Positions 11,489 through 19,690 of a stretch of DNA of 64,000 bases are shown piece after piece (the stretch's first letter is position 1; each line of letters starts with the position of its first letter). Source of the DNA: Mantamonas sphyraenae. Taxonomy: Eukaryota; CRuMs; Mantamonadidae. Where the stretch lies: the NCBI GenBank assembly GCA_026936335.1, contig JAPMXV010000020.1, positions 62,001 through 126,000 of the forward strand. Direction: 5' to 3'. A program made the position numbers and the translations under genes. The notes under the pieces were generated by a model that was not told where the DNA came from, ran no database searches, and worked only from the letters and a program-made list of their open reading frames with translations.

Positions 11489-12488
11489 ACACACCATACA
11501 CACCGCACAGGATCGTGATCTTGGCGACGAGAGTGGCTGGAAGCAGGTGCACGGCGATGTGTTCCGTGCGCCAAAGTACCTGTCTCTGTTTTCTGCATTG
11601 GTGGGCACTGGGTACCAATTGCTGCTGCTGGTGCTGCTGGTCATTGTGCTTGCCACGGCAGGCTCCTTGTACCGTGGCCGCGGCTCGCTAATCTCTGCAT
11701 TCATCACCTGCTACGCCCTGACAAGTTTCGCCGCTGGTTACACGGGTGGTGGCTACTACCTGCGTCACGGTGGCGAGCAGTGGATCAAGACCATGCTGCT
11801 GACGGCGTCGTTGTTCCCGGGCCTGGTGGTGTTTATCGCCTTTACACTCAACTGGATTGCCATCTGGTACAATTCGTTGGCCGCCATTCCGTTTGGCACC
11901 ATGGTTGTGGTCATTCTCATCTGGGCGTTCATCTCCTTCCCGCTGACCCTGGTGGGCACTGTCGTGGGACGCAACTGGAACGGCGTCGCCGACTTTCCCT
12001 GCCGCATTGCCAAGATGGAATCGGTAATTCCGGAGAAGCCATGGTACGTGCAGTTGCCCGTCCTCATGGTCCTGGGTGGCATCCTGCCCACAGGTGCCAT
12101 CTTTATCGAGATGTACTTCATCTTCACTTCCATCTGGAACTACAAATTCTACTATGTGTACGGCTTCATGTTCCTCGTCTTTCTCATCCTCGTCGTCGTC
12201 ACCGTCTGCGTCACCATTGTCGAGATTTACTTCCTCCTCAACGCAGAGGACTACCGCTGGCAGTGGACCGCCTTCATCTCCGCCGCCTCCACCGCTGGCT
12301 ACGTCTACCTCTACTCCATCTACTACTTCTTTGTCAAGACACGCATGAGTGGCTTCTTCCAGACCTGCTTCTACTTTGGCTACATGGCCATGTTTTCCGT
12401 CGGCTTTGGCATCATGTGCGGCACCATCGGCTTTGTCGGCAGCTCCATGTTTGTCCACCGCATCTACCGCAACGTCAAGATTGACTAA
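9973..12488 (+). CDS. TM9SF3: Nonaspanin TM9SF3 homologue
   Basis: Five exons, all phase 0: 9973-10050, 10286-10576, 10741-10908, 11094-11384 and 11511-12488; 601 aa. The signal peptide is [20 protein letters not shown]. The lumenal domain ([33 protein letters not shown]) is followed by nine hydrophobic segments starting at [40 protein letters not shown] and [11 protein letters not shown] are hallmark cytosolic-loop sequences of TM9SF3. The C-terminus NVKID carries the KxD Golgi/COPI retention signal. Nonaspanins act in Golgi/endosomal sorting of TM cargo. Exon joins reproduce the family alignment exactly. Introns 3 and 4 contain (CA)n tracts just upstream of their acceptors. Confidence 0.96.
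11457..11487. repeat. (CA)n microsatellite in a TM9SF3 intron
   Basis: Uninterrupted CA dinucleotides ending about 23 bp before the CACCGCACAG acceptor of the fourth intron. A shorter, interrupted CA tract lies before the acceptor of intron 3 (about 11030-11070). They appear to occupy the place of the polypyrimidine tract. Confidence 0.9.
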
Positions 12489-12620
12489 GGTCGGCGCCCC
12501 TCTGATGTGGCTCCATCGTGAGCCCTTCCTCCCAAATTTCACCTCCCATCCCTCCTCCCTGGGCGAGTTTTCAATGCAACCCGGGTTTCATTTTCAAAGT
12601 GTGGGTTTTGCCGCCACAAG

Positions 12621-13103
12621 TTAGTCGTTTCGTGCGGAAATGTACAGCACTGTGACGAGGTGTCGGGTGTGGAGTGTCAGTGTGTGTGTGGGGGGGGGGG
12701 GGTTGTGAAACGGTGGTGCGCTATGGCTGCGCTGCTACTGGCGGAAAACGACGGCGGCAAACGTAATTCCCCTCGCGCCCAAACGCACCGTTGTTTCCGC
12801 GGATGAACGTGTCTCCCCACTGGTTCTTCATCTCGCCATCCTCCCACTCCTCCGTCTGCTCCATGGCAATGTTCATGTATCCGTCCAAGCAGGCCAAGAT
12901 CCCTGTGGAAAGAGCGTGTGCGTGTGTTTTGCAGCCAGGTGTCAGCACGTTCCTTCTTCCTTCTTCCTGCTCCCTGCTCCCCCTTTGGGGTTGCACCAAC
13001 ACTCACCCTTGTAGTCCACGCCCGAGTTGAGCTTGACCACCACGGGCCTGCCAATGACCGCCTTGAGAAAGTCACTGGGGCTCTGTTTGCTGTTCTCGGC
13101 CAT
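12621..13103 (-). CDS. LSM6: U6 snRNA-associated Sm-like protein LSm6
   Basis: Three exons: 13103-13007, 12902-12789 and 12649-12621 (97+114+29 nt), 79 aa, the family's normal length. Sm1 motif: SPSDFLKAVIGRPVVVKLNS, then GVDYKGILACLDGYMNIAM. Sm2 motif: FIRGNNVLYISARND. The last exon has only 29 nt; it was found because simple read-through of exon 2 (to TAG at 12721) destroys the conserved VLYIS strand, whereas splicing GTGCGT...CGTCACAG restores it. Intron 1 is 13006-12903 (GTGAGT...TTCCACAG). Intron 2 is 12788-12650 and contains a C13 run on the coding strand. LSm6 is part of the LSm1-7 (mRNA decay) and LSm2-8 (U6) rings. Confidence 0.95.
12690..12702. repeat. Poly-G/poly-C run inside LSM6 intron 2
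   Basis: Thirteen consecutive G on the plus strand (C on the LSM6 sense strand), preceded by TG dinucleotides. It lies about 40 bp upstream of the last-exon acceptor. Confidence 0.9.
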
Positions 13104-13499
13104 TCTGGATTTCCGCTGGCTGCGCTTTCGCCCCTTGCACACATTCCAAAAAGAAGCACGACCAGGCCAACAGAATGCAAGGCCATCGTGCCGATGGGTA
13201 TTCCAAAACACATTTCTACTGCCAGGATGTCGTGATGGCCATCCTCAGGAGCGAGTACGACGTCGTCCTGGAAAAACACAGTAGCCGACGGACGTTGCAG
13301 AGCGCCCTGTGCATGCTCTGGTGGCCGAGTGCGCTCATCGCGGCACGACACCACCCCACATGCAGGTCAGTCCTTTACAAAACTCGGTGGAAGTCGAATG
13401 CCTGCTTTATACATTTTCCAACCATGCAGCATCGCGACAACTTGCGACCACCGACGTTCTCCCCACTCAGTGCAGCTGCGATCTCGAGTGCACTCATCG
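13104..13499. other. Intergenic stretch, no convincing gene
   Basis: About 400 bp between the LSM6 start and the RasGEF stop. A plus-strand frame at 13175-13543 (122 codons from ATG, beginning MQGHRADGYSKTHFYCQD) is open but shows no recognisable family and its C-terminal half runs into the RasGEF tail. I see no tRNA, repeat or splice-supported exon. It probably holds the LSM6 promoter and the 3' UTR of the large RasGEF locus. Confidence 0.4.
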
Positions 13500-15959
13500 T
13501 CACGCAATGTCACCCTTGCTTGCTCCACGCGGTTCCAGCTTGAGTGACATCTGGTACGCTGTGTCTTCATCAAGCTGATGCGCAGCCAGAGAGTCGTCGG
13601 TGAAGAACGCGCCGATTTGTGGCACGTGGATCAGGTTGTACGGACGCACCTGGCAATCCGACACCTGTCTGATGACACCAGACATCATCATGCGTTTGCG
13701 AAAGTTGATGAGGCCATCCTTGGTGTCTGGGTTGCCGTCCTCGATAAAGGTGAGATCCGTGCAGTACACACCCATGTACGGCAGCACCGGCTGCCCTGTA
13801 CCCACACACTCCTTGATGGTGGCACGCATGGCCTTGTACGAACCCTCGGGGTCCATCAGGGCGTTCATCTGCGCCATTTCGGCCTCGTCCTTCTTCTTCA
13901 GCTCCTTCTTGGTGAACGAAAGCCTGTGCACGGCCATGTGATTCAGACCTGCGTTGATGGCGCCCATGCCGTTGAAGTTGTTCAACTGGCGCAGGTGTGC
14001 GCCCAGTTGCACAAAGACTGCCATGCGCTTGGCCCTGCTCTTGACGTTGTCCGTGCGCAGCAGCGTGTCGATGACAAACATGGACAGGGAGTTGAAGCGA
14101 GTGATGGTGCGCAGCAGGTTGGGTGCACGGTGTTTGTGTTCCTCCTTGCTCCAAGCCAGTCTGTAAAACTCCTGCGGTGACACCGCGTGGAATGCATCCC
14201 AGTCCGCAAGCGTCAACTGGCGAGCCAGCTCGGTCACAGCCACGTCCTCCCATGCCAGAGAGGGCATGAATACGTTGCGAGGCACCTCGGGCGCCGGTGC
14301 CTGCTCCATGTCTGCCTCCAGTGTTCGCTTGGTGGTGCCCTGCAGGTATCCCATCAGCTCGTCTGCCCAGCTGCCCTTCCCATCCGGCCGCAGGGTGGTG
14401 TTGCAGAACAACTCCAGGTGGCTGCACATGTTGGATCCGGAGTCAAAGTCGTGCGGGTGGTGCTGCACCCACAGCAGCAGTACGTTGTACACGCACCGTT
14501 GGATGCGTTTTCGCGTCTGACTCGTGTTGCCCTCGGGCACGTCGTACCGTTGCACCAGCTTGAGCAAAAACATGGGCGCACTCATCATGGTGCCATAGCT
14601 CAGCACAAATGCCTCCAATTCGGCCTTGCTGCCTGGCGTCGTCACAACTTCGATCAATCGGTTCACCGAGCCCTGCTGCACGCTGCCATCCTGGGTCACC
14701 AGCTCTGTCAGGTTGCCCTCTTCGTCTCGTGTGGGCTCCTTCCAAATGTGATCGCCACCAAACTCCTCACTGCGCGGCATCTCCTTCAGCAGCAACACCT
14801 CCATAGCCGTCTCCTCCACAAGCTCCTCACGCGGACGGTACACCACATTGGCCATCGATTCGCGCACCTGATCCAACGTGTTCTGCCACGCCTGCTGGCT
14901 TTGTGAGGTCGATCGAAGTCCACTGCTCACCGATCCGCTGCGTTCGCGCAGCAGCTCTTTCTTCTGCCGCAGCATCGCCCATCCCTTGCCCCCAGCGCCT
15001 GACGAAGAGGAGGAAGAGGACGAAGAGGATGAGGAAGACGACGATGACGATGAAGCTGAGGAGGACGAAGACAAGGTTGTCGGGATGCTGATGCTGCTTG
15101 TCACAGCAGATGCCACATCGTCACTTTGCGTGCGTGATCGCACCTTTGTCATCAATTCGCCACTTGTGTTGGATCGCCCGAGACGCAACGCACTGTGGAC
15201 ATCCTCCGTGCCGGATTCTGCTTGTTTTTGCTGCTGGAGTTCTTCAGCTGCACTCGGCGCATGGATCTTGGGAGCGCTCGATGCAACCGTGTCCACTTGT
15301 TCCCGCAACGCAGCCAATGTGCTGTCCACAGTCGTGGACGTGTCGATGGTTTCCACTGCAGCAACGCCGGTGGACGACGTGGAGTTGGAGGCAGAGTCGT
15401 TCGTATCCTCGGGTGCGTCCTGGAATGCAGCATCGGACATCGGTTTCACTGCACTGGTGACATCTCCCTCTTCAGTGCTCGGGTCTTCGAGGATGGTGCC
15501 CAGGTTGCGTTGGTATGAACTCAGGTTGGAGACGGAGCGTGGACTCGCTGCCATCCCTCGTCCTCGCCCACGTCCTCGCCCACGTCCCGCGGGTTTGGTT
15601 GCCTTTCCCTTTGGTTCCACCTGTTCGTTTGACAGCGTTTCACTCTTCTTTTCAGGAGACGTGGAAGGTCGTGCATCGGCGCTGCCCTGCAAGTCTGATA
15701 TGAGAACTTCAGCAGCAATCAGCTTCTTGCTGAGTTCAGAGGCTTCGTTGCTTGCGGCGACGGCCGTTTTGCGTTCGGCTTCAAAGCGACTGTTCCAAAA
15801 CTCTGCAGTGTTCTTCAGTTCGCTCACTTGTTGCTCCAGAGCGGATTCCACCTTGCGCCGCAGCTCGATTTCCTCTTTGAGCTCGTCCACGCGCTCTTTA
15901 CGCATCTGAAAGTCAAGCTCCAGTGCCAGATCATCTCGTGATTGCTGTACATCGGCCAT
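13500..15959 (-). CDS. RasGEF module (REM + CDC25), C-terminal part of a giant locus
   Basis: Open 819-codon frame ending at TGA 13500-13502; its first ATG is at 15959. Residues 1-90 are coiled coil (RVDELKEEIELRRKVE). They are followed by a basic RG run, a long Ser run (about residue 300), a REM/RasGEF_N domain near residues 365-515 (motifs LVTQDGSVQQGSVNRLIEVV, FVLSYGTMMSAPMFLLKLVQ) and a CDC25 domain near 540-800 (AWEDVAVTELARQLTLADWD, NLLRTITRFNSLSMFV, AHLRQLNNFNGMGAINAGLN, PYMGVYCTDLTFIEDGNPD). It would activate a Ras-like GTPase at a membrane. The coiled coil continues without interruption into the repeats upstream (KEYDAM... just before ATG 15959) apart from a 1-nt break near 15970. 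I therefore think this is the C-terminus of one large protein starting at 21816; a separate gene starting at 15959 is the alternative. Confidence 0.85.
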   Translation of the reverse strand: MADVQQSRDDLALELDFQMRKERVDELKEEIELRRKVESALEQQVSELKNTAEFWNSRFEAERKTAVAASNEASELSKKLIAAEVLISDLQGSADARPSTSPEKKSETLSNEQVEPKGKATKPAGRGRGRGRGRGMAASPRSVSNLSSYQRNLGTILEDPSTEEGDVTSAVKPMSDAAFQDAPEDTNDSASNSTSSTGVAAVETIDTSTTVDSTLAALREQVDTVASSAPKIHAPSAAEELQQQKQAESGTEDVHSALRLGRSNTSGELMTKVRSRTQSDDVASAVTSSISIPTTLSSSSSASSSSSSSSSSSSSSSSSSGAGGKGWAMLRQKKELLRERSGSVSSGLRSTSQSQQAWQNTLDQVRESMANVVYRPREELVEETAMEVLLLKEMPRSEEFGGDHIWKEPTRDEEGNLTELVTQDGSVQQGSVNRLIEVVTTPGSKAELEAFVLSYGTMMSAPMFLLKLVQRYDVPEGNTSQTRKRIQRCVYNVLLLWVQHHPHDFDSGSNMCSHLELFCNTTLRPDGKGSWADELMGYLQGTTKRTLEADMEQAPAPEVPRNVFMPSLAWEDVAVTELARQLTLADWDAFHAVSPQEFYRLAWSKEEHKHRAPNLLRTITRFNSLSMFVIDTLLRTDNVKSRAKRMAVFVQLGAHLRQLNNFNGMGAINAGLNHMAVHRLSFTKKELKKKDEAEMAQMNALMDPEGSYKAMRATIKECVGTGQPVLPYMGVYCTDLTFIEDGNPDTKDGLINFRKRMMMSGVIRQVSDCQVRPYNLIHVPQIGAFFTDDSLAAHQLDEDTAYQMSLKLEPRGASKGDIA

Positions 15960-17818
15960 GCGAGACTCATGGCGTCATATTCCTTCAGCTGTTCAGAGAT
16001 TCGCTGTTCGTTCTGCGCCACAAGGGCGGTTTGCACTTGCAACTGCTTCGACAGCGAGTCACACTGTTTGCTCAATTCTTCCTTCTGTGCTGCCAATGCC
16101 TGCTCCTGAGCCTTGCTCAGTTCCTCCTTCTGTGCTGCCAATGCCTGCTCCTGAGCCTTGCCCATCTCCTCCTTCAGCTGCTCCAGTGCACTCTCCTGCC
16201 TTGCTCAGTTCCTCCTTCTGTGCTGCCAATGCCTGCTCCTGAGCCTTGCCCATCTCTTCTTCTGTGCTGCAAGTTCCGCTGCATGTTGCTCCCTGATCTG
16301 GGCTTCGCTGTTGCCCATGTCCTTCGTCAGCTGCTCCTTCAGCTGCTCCAGTGCACTCTCATGAGCCTTGCTCAGTTCCTCCTTCTGTGCTGCCAATGCC
16401 TGCTCCTGAGCCTTGCCCATCTCCTCCTTCAGCTGCTCCAGAGCACTCTCCTGAGCCTTGCTCAGTTCCTCCTTCTGTGCTGCCAATGCCTGCTCCTGAG
16501 CCTTGCCCATCTCCTCCTTCTGTGCTGCAAGTTCCGCTGCATGTTGTTCCCTGATCTGGGCTTCGTTGTTGCCCATGTCCTTCGTAAGCTGCTCCTTCAG
16601 CTGCTCCAGCGCTCCAGTGCCCATCTCTCCTCTGCGCTGCCAATGCCTGCTCCTGAGCCTTGCTCAGTTCCTCCTTCTGTGCTGCCAATGCCTGCTCCTG
16701 AGCCTTGCCCATCTCCTCCTTCTGTGCTGCAAGTTCCGCTGCATGTTGCTCCCTGATCTGGGCTTCGTTGTTGCCCATGTCCTTCGTCAGCTGCTCCTTC
16801 AGCTGCTCCAGTGCACTCTCATGAGCCTTGCCCATCTCCTCCTTCTGTGCTGCCAATGCCTGCTCCTGAGCCTTGCCCATCTCCTCCTTCAGCTGCTCCA
16901 GAGCACTCTCCTGAGCCTTGCCCATCTCCTCCTTCTGTGCTGCCAATGCCTGCTCCTGAGCCTTGCCCATCTCCTCCTTCTGTGCTGCAAGTTCCGCTGC
17001 ATGTTGTTCCCTGATCTGGGCTTCGTTGTTGCCCATATCCTTCGTAAGCTGCTCCTTCAGCTGCTCCAGCGCGCTCTCGTGAGCCTTGCCCATCTCCTCC
17101 TTCTGCGCTGCCAATGCCTGCTCCTGAGCCTTGCTCAGTTCCTCCTTCTGTGCTGCCAATGCCTGCTCCTGAGCCTTGCCCATCTCCTCCTTCTGTGCTG
17201 CAAGTTCCGCTGCATGTTGCTCCCTGATCTGGGCTTCGTTGTTGCCCATGTCCTTCGTCAGCTGCTCCTTCAGCTGCTCCAGTGCACTCTCATGAGCCTT
17301 GCTCATTCTCCTTCTGTGCTGCCAATGCCTGCTCCAGCTTTGCCCATCTCCTCCTTCAGCTGCTCCAGAGCACTCTCCTGAGCCTTGCTCAGTTCCTCCT
17401 TCTGTGCTGCCAATGCCTGCTCCTGAGCCTTGCCCATCTCCTCCTTCTGTGCTGCAAGTTCCGCTGCATGTTGTTCCCTGATCTGGGCTTCGTTGTTGCC
17501 CATATCCTTCGTCAGCTGCTCCTTCAGCTGCTCCAGTGCGCTCTCGTGAGCCTTGCCCATCTCCTCCTTCAGCTGCTCCAGTGCACTCTCCTGAGACTTG
17601 CTCAGTTCCTCCTTCTGTGCTGCCAATGCCTGCTCATGAGCTTTGCTCATCTCCTCACTTTGTGCAGCAAGAGCATCATCTCGTTCTTTTGTCATCTTTG
17701 TGTGTTGCCTTGCCAGAGTCGTGACGCGCTGCTTTGTAAGTTTCCCTCTCAGTTCTGTGAGTTCGTCTGCATGTTCCTTCGTAAGATCGTCACGAAGTGA
17801 CAGAAGCGCATCCTCCAC
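15960..17818 (-). CDS. Coiled-coil repeat segment with frame breaks (giant RasGEF locus)
   Basis: This minus-strand stretch codes for a composite heptad-rich repeat. A short unit, KAQEQALAAQKEELS (15 residues), alternates with a longer one, HESALEQLKEQLTKDMGN followed by NEAQIREQHAAELAAQKEE. The reading frame changes near 17310-17330, 16622, 16257, 16197 and 15970, each time by one base, always where the neighbouring repeat copy shows the missing or extra base. The upper end (17818-17650) is a unique spacer, EDALLSLRDDLTKEHADEL. No intron-like sequence can explain the shifts. The likely reading is a continuous coiled coil disturbed by consensus errors; true decay of the gene is possible but less likely because the flanking TPR and RasGEF parts are intact. 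Confidence 0.6.
16060..17660. repeat. Composite coiled-coil-coding repeat array
   Basis: Higher-order array of a 45-bp unit (landmark CTTCTGTGCTGCCAATGCCT) and a longer unit containing GTTCCGCTGCATGTTG and TTGTTGCCCAT. The long block recurs about five times with near-identical sequence. Several copies have 1-2-nt gaps relative to the others, which are the frame breaks noted for the coding segment. Confidence 0.9.
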
Positions 17819-19631
17819 GTTCCTTCGTCATCTTCCCATGCTGCTCGGCAAGTGCATCCTCCCGCTCCTTCGTCATCTTTCCGTGCTGCTCGGCAAGTGC
17901 ATCCTCACGCTCCTTCGTCATCTTTCCATGCTGCTCAGCGAGTGCATCCTCACGCTCCTTCGTCATCTTCCCGTGCTGCTCGGCGAGTGCATCTTCCCTC
18001 TCCTTCGTCATCTTCCCATGCTGCTCTGCGAGTGCATCCTCCCTCTCCTTCGTCATCTTTCCATGTTGTTCAGCCAGTGCATCCTCCCTTTCCTTTGTCA
18101 TCTTCCCATGCTGCTCGGCGAGTGCATCCTCCCTCTCCTTCGTCATCTTCCCGTGCTGCTCGGCGAGTGCATCCTCCCTCTCCTTCGTCATCTTCCCATG
18201 CTGCTCGGCAAGTGCATCCTCCCTCTCCTTCGTCATCTTTCCGTGCTGCTCGGCGAGTGCATCCTCCCTCTCCTTCGTCATCTTTCCGTGCTGCTCGGCA
18301 AGTGCATCTTCCCTCTCCTTCGTCATCTTTCCATGCTGTTCAGCCAGTGCATCCTCCCTTTCCTTTGTCATCTTTCCATGCTGTTCAGCCAGTGCATCCT
18401 CCCTTTCCTTTGTCATCTTTCCATGCTGTTCAGCCAGTGCATCCTCCCTTTCCTTTGTCATCTTCCCATGCTGCTCGGCGAGTGCATCCTCCCTCTCCTT
18501 CGTCATCTTCCCGTGCTGCTCGGCGAGTGCATCCTCCCTCTCCTTCGTCATCTTCCCATGCTGCTCGGCAAGTGCATCCTCCCTCTCCTTCGTCATCTTT
18601 CCGTGCTGCTCGGCAAGTGCATCCTCCCTCTCCTTCGTCATCTTCCCGTGCTGCTCGGCAAGTGCATCCTCCCTCTCCTTCGTCATCTTTCCGTGCTGCT
18701 CGGCGAGTGCATCCTCCCTCTCCTTCGTCATCTTTCCGTGCTGCTCGGCGAGTGCATCCTCCCTCTCCTTCGTCATCTTCCCGTGCTGCTCGGCGAGTGC
18801 ATCCTCCCTCTCCTTCGTCATCTTTCCGTGCTGCTCGGCGAGTGCATCCTCCCTCTCCTTCGTCATCTTCCCGTGCTGCTCGGCAAGTGCATCTTCCCTC
18901 TCCTTCGTCATCTTTCCATGTTGTTCAGAAAGCGCATCCTCACGCTCCTTCGTCATCTTCCCGTGCTGCTCGGCGAGTGCATCCTCCCTCTCCTTCGTCA
19001 TCTTCCCGTGCTGCTCGGCGAGTGCATCCTCCCTCTCCTTCGTCATCTTTCCGTGCTGCTCGGCGAGTGCATCCTCCCTCTCCTTCGTCATCTTTCCGTG
19101 CTGCTCGGCGAGTGCATCCTCCCTCTCCTTCGTCATCTTCCCGTGCTGCTCGGCAAGTGCATCCTCCCTCTCCTTCGTCATCTTTCCGTGCTGCTCGGCG
19201 AGTGCATCCTCCCTCTCCTTCGTCATCTTTCCGTGCTGCTCGGCAAGTGCATCTTCCCTCTCCTTCGTCATCTTTCCATGTTGTTCAGAAAGCGCATCCT
19301 CACGCTCCTTCGTCATCTTCCCGTGCTGCTCGGCGAGTGCATCCTCCCTCTCCTTCGTCATCTTCCCGTGCTGCTCGGCGAGTGCATCCTCCCTCTCCTT
19401 CGTCATCTTTCCATGCTGCTCGGCGAGTGCATCCTCCCTCTCCTTCGTCATCTTTCCATGCTGCTCAGCGAGTGCATCCTCCCTCTCCTTCGTCATCTTC
19501 CCGTGCTGCTCGGCAAGTGCATCCTCCCTCTCCTTCGTCATCTTCCCGTGCTGCTCGGCAAGTGCATCTTCCCTCTCCTTCGTCATCTTTCCATGTTGTT
19601 CAGAAAGCGCATTCTCCCTCTCCTTCGTCAT
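17790..19631 (-). CDS. 15-residue repeat rod (about 41 copies) of the giant RasGEF locus
   Basis: A 613-codon open frame composed almost only of the unit MTKEREDALAEQHGK, with few substitutions (S for A before EQHGK, N for D). The unit is strongly helical and charged, with 15 residues per unit. It would form a long rod between the TPR and RasGEF parts. The frame is joined to the TPR frame upstream by skipping one base near 19667 (a TTTGG where all other copies have TTCG or TTTG) and to the downstream segment by skipping one base near 17818. It would not be a gene on its own: its first ATG is simply a repeat Met. Confidence 0.65.
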   Translation of the reverse strand: MTKERENALSEQHGKMTKEREDALAEQHGKMTKEREDALAEQHGKMTKEREDALAEQHGKMTKEREDALAEQHGKMTKEREDALAEQHGKMTKEREDALAEQHGKMTKEREDALSEQHGKMTKEREDALAEQHGKMTKEREDALAEQHGKMTKEREDALAEQHGKMTKEREDALAEQHGKMTKEREDALAEQHGKMTKEREDALAEQHGKMTKEREDALAEQHGKMTKEREDALSEQHGKMTKEREDALAEQHGKMTKEREDALAEQHGKMTKEREDALAEQHGKMTKEREDALAEQHGKMTKEREDALAEQHGKMTKEREDALAEQHGKMTKEREDALAEQHGKMTKEREDALAEQHGKMTKEREDALAEQHGKMTKEREDALAEQHGKMTKEREDALAEQHGKMTKEREDALAEQHGKMTKEREDALAEQHGKMTKEREDALAEQHGKMTKEREDALAEQHGKMTKEREDALAEQHGKMTKEREDALAEQHGKMTKEREDALAEQHGKMTKEREDALAEQHGKMTKEREDALAEQHGKMTKEREDALAEQHGKMTKEREDALAEQHGKMTKEREDALAEQHGKMTKEREDALAEQHGKMTKERGGCASVTS

Positions 19632-19690
19632 CTTCCCATGCTGCTCAGAAAGCGCATCCTCCTTCTCCTTTGGTCATCTTCCCATGCTGT
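17826..19690. repeat. 45-bp tandem repeat array (about 41 units)
   Basis: Near-perfect head-to-tail 45-bp units (plus-strand landmark TCCTTCGTCATCTT...TGCTGCTCGGC). Variation is limited to a few synonymous positions (TTC/TTT, CCG/CCA, CTCGGC/TTCAGC) that recur in blocks, the pattern expected of unequal exchange or gene conversion. Because 45 is divisible by 3 and the unit lacks stops, both strands stay open across the array. Confidence 0.95.

Noticed and set aside
12721-12788. LSM6 exon 2 read-through to TAG at 12721
   Set aside because: It replaces the conserved VLYIS strand by an unrelated tail; the 29-nt exon downstream restores it.
13175-13543. Plus-strand 122-codon frame as a small gene
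   Set aside because: No recognisable motif, no splice support, and it overlaps the RasGEF C-terminus; left as an intergenic possibility.
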